From Acanthaster planci (taxonomy: Eukaryota > Echinodermata > Asteroidea > Valvatida > Acanthasteridae): a stretch of DNA of 64,000 bases. Made by a program: the position numbers and the translations under genes. Every line of letters starts with the position of its first letter. The first letter of the stretch is position 1. The notes beneath the pieces were generated by a model. That model made no database searches. It worked only from the letters and a program-made list of their open reading frames with translations, and was not told the DNA's origin. The stretch spans positions 1,988,795 to 2,052,794 of the forward strand of contig NW_019091416.1 of assembly GCF_001949145.1 (NCBI RefSeq), given 5' to 3'. Positions 35,505 to 47,200 of the stretch are shown piece by piece.

Positions 35505-37197
35505 TTGACTGTACACCAATTTAGATGAACAAAATCACAGTTAAAACCAGTACAGACGTAGTTGTCATGATCTATAAATAGTAACAGTTCTCAATATCCT
35601 TTATCTGTTGGATGATTGAGGACTGTTAGGGTTGAAACTGTTTTCACATGTACACAATACAAAAGCCTGTTAATGCCAGTTAGAAGTACACATAGATGTC
35701 TTGTGAGCCAGCAGTGTTATTTTCTATCAAGCACTCTTATTTTCTATCAAATTCTGCTGTTTATTCTATGATTTTGTTTGGATGGCGAAAAAATGTGTGC
35801 GTATGTTTATGCAGTTTTCATGCCATTGAAATTGCTTTTGATTCACAAGGGAGTGATGCAGGAACTCTCCTCACTGGAAATGGAACATAATTGTTCCACA
35901 GTTTTCTTTTCCAATTTACCATGAGTTGCAAGTTCTCTCTTTTTTTTCTTTTCTTGTTGGTTGAGATCTTTCCCCTAAGTTTGGAAGCACCGGCTCCAGT
36001 GTCATTTCCCTTTAATGCATGCATTTTAGTCTTCGTCAGTATAATGGGCTAGTAGTGGAGCTCATCATGCACTCGGAGGGTTCATCAGCACATTATATGT
36101 CGATGTTTGTGTCAAGCCAAAAGCGGTCAACCACCCCCCCGAATGCACAGGTTGTTTCGTTCCACCAATTCTTTGCCATGTTCATTAGCCGTTGCAAATG
36201 CAGTTCACCTTGCACTGAAAAGGGTGAATGGATGATTTTTCTTCTTTTTTTGTGTTTAAATTCCAGTATTAAAGCATTGCCAGTCTAATTGTGTGAGCAT
36301 TTGTACAGCATACTTACTGTGCATGCATGGATACTTTTGATAGCATACGTACATGTACACCAAGGTGCTTGGAAAAAAGATAACCAATTTCCTCATACAT
36401 GTAATTACAATTGTTCGCCAACTGAAGGGACCACCATCTTGTATTCAACAGTCTGACTTGTCCACTGTTTTCTTCCCTCTAGAGGAAATACAATGTAGAT
36501 CACATCCTTTTCACAGCTTCCAACTACTGGGCTGTGACGTTTTCTGTATTGAGATACAAACAGCCTCCTTACAAAGCATGTACTCTGACTCTAATGGCCT
36601 CCTGTGACAGAACTCTTAAATGTATTGGATCTCTGGTCCATAGTACATGCATGAGAAAACTACGTACTTTACAGTACATGTGCTTCCCATCCAGTACTTA
36701 ACATTTACTTTCAGCTTTTTGGGGGGGTCGAATAAATGGCGTAATGATGTTTTTTAACTGGAAATGATTGGTTGTACATGTAATTAACCAACTGGAAAAG
36801 ATATGGTGTATGCATGTATTGTTATTTGAATTCTTAAAATCTTAATATTTAAACCTTTAACTGCTGGTGTGCAGCATGCCACTTCTCTTGAATTTCATTG
36901 TCTTTTCATATTCTGGTGCTTAAGATAAGTTAAAGGGATCATGTATCATTTCCCCCCTTCAAATGCACTGATTGGACTGTCATAAAGGCATACATGACAT
37001 AATCTCCCGTAAAGATTGTGTAGTAGCAGACACCACGTAATCTGTTTTATATTGCTCAGTGCTAAACTGACAAAACTCTGATTTGGTGATGGAAGTACAT
37101 GATTCAGAAAGACTATTAACACATTGGCATTGTGGTTGTTCACACGTGCACCTTGGCAGTGGATTGGATGCGATCCATGGAGCCCCATAAGAAAAAG

Positions 37198-37280
37198 TAT
37201 ATATTTATAATATATAAGTATATTATATAGTATATATTATATTATATAGTATACATATATATTATAATAGTATATAAGTA
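37198..37280. repeat. AT-rich simple repeat (TATA/ATATA)
   Basis: The stretch is almost entirely A and T, with imperfect repeats of TATATTATATAG and TATATAAG. It is low-complexity DNA with no assignable function. Confidence 0.85.
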
Positions 37281-38889
37281 AAACAAGGCATTATTGTGTT
37301 TATATCTAATGCTATATAACCTGATGTAGTCTGCACTGCTACTCTTCAGACTTTGCATGGTGACATCACTTTTTAAAAGCCATTGTGTGTGCCCTTCAGC
37401 GTTGCTATTTTTAATCAATTTTTACAGTGAAAATTATAAGGGAATGAGATGCAAATGGCAACCGGTAATTTCAACACAAGGCTGAGATATTGCCAAGTTT
37501 TAATATGGAAAATGAATGATACTAAAGTACGTTTGAATAGTGGAAGACTGGTTCCACAACATCTGTTACCCTTACCTACCAAAACTTTCTGCAGACAAAT
37601 TTTCACTTCACATTACTTGGCAGTAAGAAAATTGAAGTGAATTTGAAGAGAGAAATCGTGTAATCAAACTTGGTCTACATCAATTTGGTTTGGGAACGGG
37701 GGTTCACAATCAGTCTGGAAAACTTTGAAATGTTATCTTAGCACTTGCGCTTTTGATTATGGTTTGAATGGAGTATTTGGACAAAAAGTGTCCTGAGAAT
37801 GTGCAAGGAAATGTAACACCCCATTGCAAATACTTGCACATGTTTATAAGCCGGCGTCAGCTGTGTCTTCACTTGAATGTCTATTGATTCAGAATAGCCA
37901 GTCAACGCAGCTTTGGTGTTTGTAAGCTTAGTTCATCCAACAGTTTCTGCAACTTCAGTGAATTGAGGGACTTGGTGAAAAAGACATGACAAGCCTAGCT
38001 GGTCTGTTCAACTTCCACTCGCTTGACAAATAAATCCTCTGTCCATGGATGAGTATTAATGTAGTGTTAGTGTCAGGTTGGAAACTGCCGTCTCCAGGCC
38101 TTTCTTGTATCGTCAGAACTCTTTTAAACTATAGTGTAATTCGACAACTAGAATTAGAAACCATTACTGGAGTGGCACAACGCTTGTGGACGGGTGTTAT
38201 ACGCACGTTACATACCTCTTTGACCAATAGGGCGTCTCGATTTGCCAATGCATGGGCAGGTCAAGCTGAAGAATGTGCGCAAGTGCAGCACCATCGCTGT
38301 TATGACATCTAATCGGATTAGTCTGTAATTTTATATTTTTATGAACAGATTTGTGCTCTGGGGCGGATATTATTTTTACAAAGAATTGCAGATTTTTTTA
38401 ATCAATTTGTTTGAAATTTACATATGCAGAAACCAAACATGAATGCGCGCATGCAACTTTTCCTCGCATCATCTATCTGGATTTCCACATTTTTTACATC
38501 TCGTGTATGCCATTAAGGATTGAAAAAACTGTACAAAACCTTGTGCAGTTGGTAAATTCCTCTTTTTGTGAATTCCCAGTTGCATGCCCGTAAATAAAAC
38601 GAATCAAAACTTTTATATTGCTTGAAAAGATTGAAAACGTTTATCAAATAGGCTGCCATATCCTACATGTGTACCATCACTACAAGTTCTCATGCATAAT
38701 TTATTCAAGCTATAAAATATGAAATAATGGAAATTTTGAAGAGGTTCTCTACGTTTAATAATAATAATAAATTGTATCACACTATATACTGTTTTGCATT
38801 GAGTGTGGTTTGTTATAGCATGATTTGGGACAAGGTAAAGAATTACGGACACAATTGAACAGTTTTCAGTGCTCTTATAGGATTTTGAA

Positions 38890-39020
38890 AGTACATCGAG
38901 AAATGTTAAGAAACGCACAACGAAGCACTTCAGTAAATGTTAAGAAATCACAAAAGTACTTCAACAAATGTTAAGAAATGCAAAACAGTGAGAAATGCAG
39001 TAGTACTTCATCAAATGTTA
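38890..39020. repeat. Imperfect short tandem repeat (unit about 30-35 bp)
   Basis: Four diverged units share the motif CTTCANNAAATGTTAAGAAA with GTA or GCA before it, for example near 38927, 38958 and 39004. The sequence is noncoding. Confidence 0.6.
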
Positions 39021-40132
39021 AAGAGTGTGGCAGACATGTAAAGTCCATCAAACATTGGAACACCAAGCTCTGTTCCAATTAATTAATGCCATTGGATGAA
39101 ACCGAGTGTCTTTGCCCTGGTCTTTGCAGTGATTCAGTATTGCATTATCAGTAAAAGAAAATTCCGAAACACATGAATTTCCCCAGGTTACAAGTTGATG
39201 CTTCCCTTTTCCTGGGGCAGCTCCTCTTACTACCTCAAATGGCTCTTCTAGTACTGCAACAAAAGCTAAAAAACACATTCACAAGATAAATTTACTATGT
39301 ACATTGCAAAATATCTCAAAAGGCTTGTAAGCTGCCACTGGAACTGAGACAAGTAGCTCACAGTCATGATAAGTACCTCAACAGTCTCCCTATTCAACAA
39401 CATGCAACTTGACTGTGTGTTAACATTTGATAATGCCCGTTGAGAAGTGATAATGCCCACTGCATAAATCACACACTGGCACCTGGATACGAGACAGTTT
39501 AATCGATTCTGATTGGTCAAGAGTCTGTGTGCACGTGACTCGCCAGGAGATTCTATTGGACAACTTGCACAAGGAATATACCATAATTTGGATGGGGGTG
39601 TTCGGGAAACTGAAAGTAAAATTCTAGAACAAAATCTTTGGAAATCCATCATATATTAACTTTTTTTGACTCTCTGACTTAATAAGATATCGGAATGCGA
39701 TGCGGCTCGGGCATTAGTCGTACCAACTCTCCTGAGCCAGTCTTAAACGCATATTTGAGACTGGCCAAGCACATATTTATTCCCTTATTATTGGCTTGTT
39801 GAAAAAAAAGAAAATACATTTACATTGATAGCTCAAATAACTGACTTCCATTATCAATAACATTGTACAGGATTTTACAAAATATATATACATGTATAAA
39901 TGAAATTACATTTCATCATAGGATCTTGCTGATAATCTACTCAATATTCATTTCTCCTCACTCCTGCTCCATTACATTTAACACGTCTTCAAAATTACTC
40001 AGCTGCCCAATGTCTGTTCACTTTTCAGTAAATAGTCCACATGGTTCCCTGGATTTGCATTGAACATACTTGTTTTTCATGAAAATACCGTGCCATAAAA
40101 TGCAAGACAAACCTTCCTTGTTCTGAAAGATC

Positions 40133-40343
40133 CAGTGGCGTAGCCATGGGGGGGCCTGGGGGCACATGCCCCCCACAAATTCCCGATGCCCTCTCCCCCC
40201 CCCCAAAAGGGATAAATGGATATTGAACAAGACTAATAAAAGCTTGCCCCGAAAAAACCACACCACTGAAGGCTGGTGCCCCCCATAAGATGCTGGTGCC
40301 CCCTAATGGTTCCCCCCATAGTAAAATCCTAGCTACGCCACTG
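40133..40343. mobile_element. hAT-like non-autonomous element with CAGTGGCGTAGC termini
   Basis: The termini are CAGTGGCGTAGCC at 40133 and AGCTACGCCACTG ending at 40343, with flanks GAAAGATC (40125-40132) and AAAAGATC (40344-40351) matching at 7 of 8 positions. The interior is rich in GGGGGG/CCCCCC and GGTGCCCCC motifs and encodes no transposase. CAGTGGCGTAGC ends are known from non-autonomous hAT elements in several animals. Confidence 0.85.
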
Positions 40344-41182
40344 AAAAGATCACATGACTGTCATTAAATCTGCAATATGATGTCACATCAACAAGTCTAG
40401 TATTTGTAAAAAAAAACAATGGAGAAACACAATATTGAAATGCAAGCATTTGATGCAAGACAGCCAATTTAGAAAAGTTAGAATCACAGAATATCAATAT
40501 TCCATTATTCTTGACACTATGAGGGCAAAGTTCATGATACAGAGTCTGTAATAAGTACATGTATCACATTCCTGCAGAATCTTACTTCAGAACAGCATAT
40601 TCACGGCATTTTTTATTGTCCTCCCGTTTTAAGTGCTATTGGTTCATGATTAAATTCACGATTGGCCATTAATGATTTTTTTCTCACCAAAACAGTGTGT
40701 GGGGTGTGATTTAATAGCCCATCCCACTAGTCAAAAAGTAGGGGGATATACCCCTATCGCCCCTGAATTTATGCCCTTGACTATATAAACTTTTGAAAAA
40801 AAATTCTTTTGCAAATTAAAGTAAGTTAAATGACTAGTTAGGTTGTCTAAGTAACCAGGACTCTATGAATCACTTCTTTCAACAGTTGGAAATGGTCAGG
40901 CAATACTAGGGTCCAAGTACCTTTCATAGGCCTTCCCTTCCATTTGTCAATTTCCCTCAACATACCCTGTACCCCAAATCAAAATCCTCAGATTTCACCC
41001 CCAAAACAGTCTTCATACTATCTTATACACCCACTTCAGGATTCATAGGGAATGGAATATTCCAATGGTGGTAAGTTCACTAACATTTTGGAAGAAAAGA
41101 GAAATTTTCCCTTCAAATCAAAATTTGAAATGTTCTTGTCCGCCAAGCTCAAAGTTGTCATTTTCACAATATCTGCTCAGGA

Positions 41183-41466
41183 GAGAATAAGTTGGCACCT
41201 AGTGTTGTGTGTCCATATGTGATGGACTTCCATACGGCTTGACCAGGAGACTACTGCTATATACCTATAGTTGTCCATGTGAGAATAAGTAGGCACGTGT
41301 TGTGTGTCCATGTGATGGACTTCCATACGGCTTGACCAGGAGACTACTGCTATGTACCTATAGTTGCCCATGTGAGAATAAGTAGGCACCTGTGGTGTGT
41401 CCATGTGATGGACTTCCATACGGCTTGACCAGGAGACTAATGCTATGTATCTATGGTTGTCCATGT
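41183..41466. repeat. Three-copy tandem repeat (about 93-98 bp unit)
   Basis: The units at 41183-41280, 41281-41373 and 41374-41466 each begin GAGAATAAGT and contain GATGGACTTCCATACGGCTT and GACCAGGAGACTA. They end GTTGTCCATGT or GTTGCCCATGT. The open frame across them on the minus strand is a consequence of the repeat. Confidence 0.9.
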
Positions 41467-42837
41467 TCTGAATTGGTCACTTGTCTGACTCTGAGCCTGA
41501 GGCCAGGAATATCATATTCTTGCAGGCATTCCTGCTGTTCTGAAAGATGAATTAGAGTGGATGCTATTCATGCCAGGTCAAGGTCACATCGAAATGAACA
41601 TGGTTAAAGCATTTGTTGATCTGACCTAGCTGGGACATGTTCTGGAGGAAAATGGTAATCTTGTTCAACCTCACTGAGCTCAAGTCGCCTAATACTCTAA
41701 AGTGTGCAAAGACGGTGACAGACCACCTTGAAGGCATGGACACTGTACAAAATTGCTCAAGAATCAATTACAAACTCCTCAGTATCATTTGTTCGTAGAA
41801 TCATTTCGACAATTATTAGAATTAACACAACAGTAGACATTTCTTTAAGTATGTCATGAACAGCAGAAATCCCAATTATTCATTCACGGTGGACTGCATT
41901 TTTTTTATGTGCTGGATACGATCTTCCAGTATAGAACCAGAATGCGATCTGAAAATCTAGAATTCAGTAATGCACGATGGCCCAGGTTTGCTAAAGTTTG
42001 GTTTCAAGTTGGAACTCAGCTCTACTGAGTGGAGCGTTAGTTCCAGTCTTTTTCTACCGGGACGGTCCCAAAAGAGGAATACTAACGGTTCAGTCAGTAG
42101 AACTCAGCTAGTTTGGGAGAGTGCATCCACTGTCATGACTGTACAGAGAATTAGAAGTAGCTGACTGAAAAATGCCTTCAGAACGCAAGGAATATTATGT
42201 AATCAAGATACCGTCACTGAATGTACCTTATACTGCAGAGGGAGCTGAATTCAAGCTGGAAGCTGCAAACAATTAAGCAGGTGCAGCGTTTAATCCAAAT
42301 GTCCCTTCAGGCTAGGAAAGGACTGGATAACTGCCTGTAGGCTAGTTATGAAAAGATTATGGTTAGGCCATGAGAATGGAAGTGTTAGATTTGCGTCCAG
42401 AACATTTTGGAAAAATATGAGGCTTTTTCATGATTCATTATTTTTCGTGTACGGTGTGCGGAGCGGAGTGCGGCCAAGCGGCCAAGTGCAATGAATATTA
42501 AAGTACGTAGTAAGAATTGACAAAAGATCAACAGCAACATGTAATATACCTCATTTTCTGGTGTACGATACTGCTAAATTCTCCCTACATTCAACTGAGC
42601 TTAATGCATATTCAGTTTAATAATTGGCATGGCAGCCAAAAGTAGCCACAACCTCACGTTCCATATAAGGCGAATGGGGTCATCAAGGTTACCGGTTTCA
42701 AACAGAACAAGTTTTGATTGGACGCAGGCTAGGCATTCTGTATACTCACGGCCGGCCGGCCGCCGGCCAAGGCGCGAGTCGACACGAAACTGGACGAAGC
42801 TGCACTGCCTCGCGACTACTCGAAGCGCTAACGGGAT

Positions 42838-42902
42838 TGCTTACTGTACAGTACACGTACAGTACATGTACATGTACAAGTACCGTACATGTACTGTACG
42901 GT
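42838..42902. repeat. Palindromic GTACATGTAC microsatellite
   Basis: A cluster of GTAC, ACGTAC and ACATGTAC words reads almost the same on both strands. It lies just after a GC-rich palindromic patch (CGGCCGGCCGGCCGCCGGCC near 42750). Similar shorter tracts occur near 5340, 20515, 24205, 30250, 59380 and 59655. Confidence 0.75.
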
Positions 42903-44268
42903 AATATGTTGCGTAGATATACGCATTTTGGACCCTTTTACTGCTGTATGATTTAGGATTTGAAATTGATTTTTTATTCCTGCATTTTTCTGAAAATAAC
43001 GATTTTGTTTTTTAAATAATAAACTTTTTCGGCGGGGTGTTTTGGACCATGCTGGCGGTGGACGCAAATCTAAATTTTTCATTCTCATGGCCTGAATGTA
43101 ACAATAAGAATACCCCACTTTATTTTAAAAATCATGCTGTGCAAAGTTTAACCTAGTAGTTCTGAGTAGTTCCACGATGGCCAATAGGGCCAAACAGGAA
43201 AAAGGATAATTTTGTTTCTACATTATAACAAGGACCAAAAATCTCCAGTACGCCCAGGCTTTATTTCCAAGCCGGAGAATGAACAGGTAGGCTTGTGAGG
43301 TACTGGTCGAGTAACACCTTTGAAATCTCGGAACTGTTCAAAATCTCGCGAAACGACACTGCTAGATGGTCCCCCGCGACCTGATGATGTGGATGGTAAT
43401 GTGAATAGAGAAGTCTAGAATCCAGGCGAAGTAAGAGCAGAATGAGCCAAGTAAGAATGAGGACGAATTCCGATTCATTATGGCATGGATTCCTAATTCG
43501 ATCTGGATTCGTGAAGTGGCACACCGGTCACGCATTGTACGCGTAGCACTAGCAAGCAAATGGGTGAATGATTTCTCGACGGTCGATGAGGTTGAGATCA
43601 TACTCGTGCATACTTACTACATGTCGTAGTGCAGTGGACGTGCCGTTGACGTGCTGTGGACAAATCGACATTGTATAATTGTGGGTCCTCTTAATTTAAA
43701 AACTTTTCTTTGTCACTTACGAGGTGTATAAGACCTTCATCAAATTTTTCCATGTTTTGAAAATGAAGGGAATATCACGGTTGTTGTTTTTTCATCAGTT
43801 GATCCTGCGCAATGCGGCCATGCCAACCAAACAGTCGTGCAATACAACTTTATGGCGAGCAATCATTATGACGCAATAACAAGGAAAGACACTCGCAGTC
43901 AGTCATAGACTAATTACATTTAATGATTTATGTAGCTGAGTGATATTCTTGTCCGACATAGGAACTTTAAGTCAGTGAGTAGGCTAGCGCAACTGCTTTT
44001 CATGCTGCTGCACTGCGGTGTATGTGTGACAAAATTGTTTCGTAAGTATCCTACCTCTACTGTCTCACTTGTAAATTGACTTTTAGGACATGTTTTTGCT
44101 TTTAGATGGCTAATAGGTCACAGGGAAATTAGCGGTGTGGCACTGTGAGACATGGATTCTTTCTGGTTTTTTGTCTTCATACAAGTTTACTGTGAGACTG
44201 ATACCGTTTTTATATTTGGCAATTTCTTCTTTTTCCCTTAGACATTCAGGTAAGCCAGAGCATCAACC

Positions 44269-47200
44269 ATGCCAGTCTCACCAAATCCAAAGCGTAAAGG
44301 CTATGACTTTTGGGAAAAGACCCTGGGCAAACCTTGCCTCTTGGTGGCACCCATGGTGGACCAGAGTGAGTTGCCGTGGCGACTGGTAAGTCGTCGCCAT
44401 GGAGCGCAGCTGTGCTACACGCCCATGTACCATGCAGCCGTGTTTGCCCGCGATCCTCGCTACCGGTCCGAAGCATTGGCTTCCTGCCAAGAAGACCGAC
44501 CCCTCATTGTACAGGTAACAACTAAAGGCAGAGCTTAGTTAGAGGAAGGTGGTTATTTTGTCTCTTTTCATTTCAAGTTTTTCTTGTTAAGAGAGGACAT
44601 GGAAAACAGAGAACTGAACTTTGTGGAAAGTGAAGAATAAAGGGTCAAACTCTTCACTTTGTAAATTTGCTTTGTATCCAATATCCTTGGCTATCCAAAA
44701 TTTAAGTGTTAAGAAGTCATTCAGATGTCCGTCATAAGAATGGGATATTTTTTTCATACATTTTTACTCTTCCATCCAGAGCAAAAATAATGTAACTTTT
44801 GCTCTGTAATTATTTTTTTGAACCAAAAAAACCCAGCAGCCTTAGTACAATTATTATTAGGCTCATATGTTGTCATTTTAAATACATTTTAATGTTATTG
44901 CTTTAATCAGTGTTGGGTATTAGGAATGTACACAAATCTTCAGGCATATTTGTGACATCAGAAAAATGTTCACCTCAATTCTGTAGTGTGGTTTGGCCTT
45001 TCAAGTTTTAGACGTAATGCATTCATTGAAAACAAACCCACGTAGAGTATAAGGCTGAGTTCATACAACAGATGTCAAATGGGAAAGAGTTCCATATACG
45101 GACGCCATTCTCTACAGTGACCTAACAGCCATCAAAAAGCAACAACGTGTCCAGAAAAAGTTCAATTTAGGAGGGAAAATACCGAGTCATCTACTTGGAA
45201 AACACTGAGAATTTTTCAGACCTGTCTCAAAGGGTTTATTTGTGGGATGTCAAGTGCCTCTGCATATGGAACTCTTTCGAAAACCTTTCTTCTGGCCTCA
45301 CAGAAAATATGTGGTGTAAGACACCGCTAATTTGTCTCCAGCAGTTCCGTATTAGCCATCTAAAGCCAAAATATGCTAGGAAGTCAAACTTGACATAGAA
45401 AATATCCAAGCCTTTACTGAGAAAACATTCAGAATTTTTCAGACCAGTCTCATAGGTTTTTGTACACAGGGTGTCAAGTAGCAACCGTATATGGAATTCT
45501 TTCCCATGTAGAAGCTCATATGCTGGCTGCACAGTTTCCACAAGAGTTTTAAACATTTTTGTAAATTTACTCATCGTGCATGCAGTTCAGTGCTAATGAC
45601 CCCGAGGACTTTCTTCGCGCTGCGCTCTTGGCTCAAGACCACTGTGACGCCGTGGACCTGAATCTGGGGTGCCCACAGGCAAACGCCAAGAGAGGTAATT
45701 CAGATTTATCAATTTATGGCTGGAGCTGAAAGAGCGTAGATTGTGGGAAAATTCATGAAGATTTGGCTGAAGAAATGAGAGAATTTTATATTTGCTGTTT
45801 GTAGCAACCCTGTCTGATCTAGCCTTATATTCCTTGATTTTGGAGGCATACTTTTTTTTTACAAAATTGTGCTTAATCCTCAAGATAAGAGTTGGATATA
45901 TTCACGTGATATTCAAAAGTGCATATCATGTGGTTGTAGAAACTGATTGTTCCCAACAGATTCTTGGTTGAATTGAGGGACAGTTCATAAATCACACCAA
46001 CCAATTTCTGATGTTAACAATTGTATTGTTGCATTTTCCATTCTTCTAATCTTTCTAATGTGCTCAATTTCACACGAAATTGGAGTGTGGTTTTGAGGAA
46101 GGCAGCAAGACACCGTGAGTGAGGGATGCTAAAGCCGATGTGAATTTTGATGTTACTTTTCATTTTTGCTGCGGACATGCAGGAAGATATGGAGCATTTC
46201 TGCAGGAAGACTGGGATACCATTTTCAAGATCGGTAGGACCCCAGTTTTGCATTTTTAGCATATTCCTCCATCTGCTTCCATAAAGCACTGAAGGTTTCT
46301 GGAGGGCCATCAGTTTTGTCACGCTTTTCACAAACATACAAAATGTTTCCTTTATATAACGGGTTTTGCCCCAATGTATATATTAATAAACACTGTATGC
46401 TCAGTGCTTGTCCGAGAGCTTGCGAAAAAAAGTCACAAGTTTACTCGGATGGGACTCGAACCCACGACCTCCTGCTTACTAGTGCAGACGTCTGCAAAAC
46501 TCGTTATATAAATTAACATCTCCCCAACGCAAAAATACATCTTGAAAAAAATGTTTCCTGTTTCCTGTGATTCCATCCACAAGCATTCATAAGAAATGGA
46601 TGATGGCCATTCAACCTTTTCCAAGTTTATTAACCCTAACCCCCTAGGCTCCTGCAGTAGAAAGCATTCTGAACCTCACAAAATCCAACAGGTTCATGTA
46701 CTTGTCTATGCACATGTACATGCAGGTTACTGTACCAAACCTGATAAACTCCAACAGAATGAGCCTGTTNNNNNNNNNNNNNNNNNNNNNNNNNNNNNNN
46801 NNNNNNNNNNNNNNNNNNNNNNNNNNNNNNNNNNCAAGAAGTTCCTCAGGTACGGTACCAAACCTGCCAAAACCTCACAAAACCTGATGGAGTATGGCAG
46901 GTTTTGGGCAGTTAGGATCAAAGCCTACATAGGCTGTAAAGCTCAACCTCTTAATGTAGATCTTGTACACTCATGAAAAGGACAATGACCCTTTAATAAA
47001 CAGTGATTTAATGGATGGTTTGCATAGAACGCTTGAAAAGTGATGTGTTCTTGGTTTGTTTTTTCCCCAGTGAATCTTGCTCATCAGCGCTTGTCAGTCC
47101 CAGTGACCTGTAAGATCCGTGTCTTTGAGGACGTAGAGAAGACGGTGCAGTACGCCAAAATGTTGGAGAGGGCCGGCTGCCAGATGCTGACAGTCCATGG

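Larger units (their letters stand above)
33298..44268. other. Intergenic region, about 11 kb, no recognised gene
   Basis: The region contains the TXNDC11 3' UTR (AATAAA at 33378-33383) and, at its far end, the probable DUS1L 5' UTR and promoter. A GTAAGTAT donor near 44041 could end a noncoding first exon, and TTCCCTTAG at 44233-44241 is the acceptor before the DUS1L start. Repeats at 34041, 35259, 37190, 38890, 40133, 41183 and 42840 are listed separately. A minus-strand open frame (39048-39278) preceded by an acceptor-like TTTGTTGCAG is unrecognised and was not called as a gene. Confidence 0.55.

Noticed and set aside
41177-41464. 95-codon minus-strand frame with three repeats
   Set aside because: It follows from three tandem DNA copies with a 93-bp unit (divisible by 3); no protein family is recognised.
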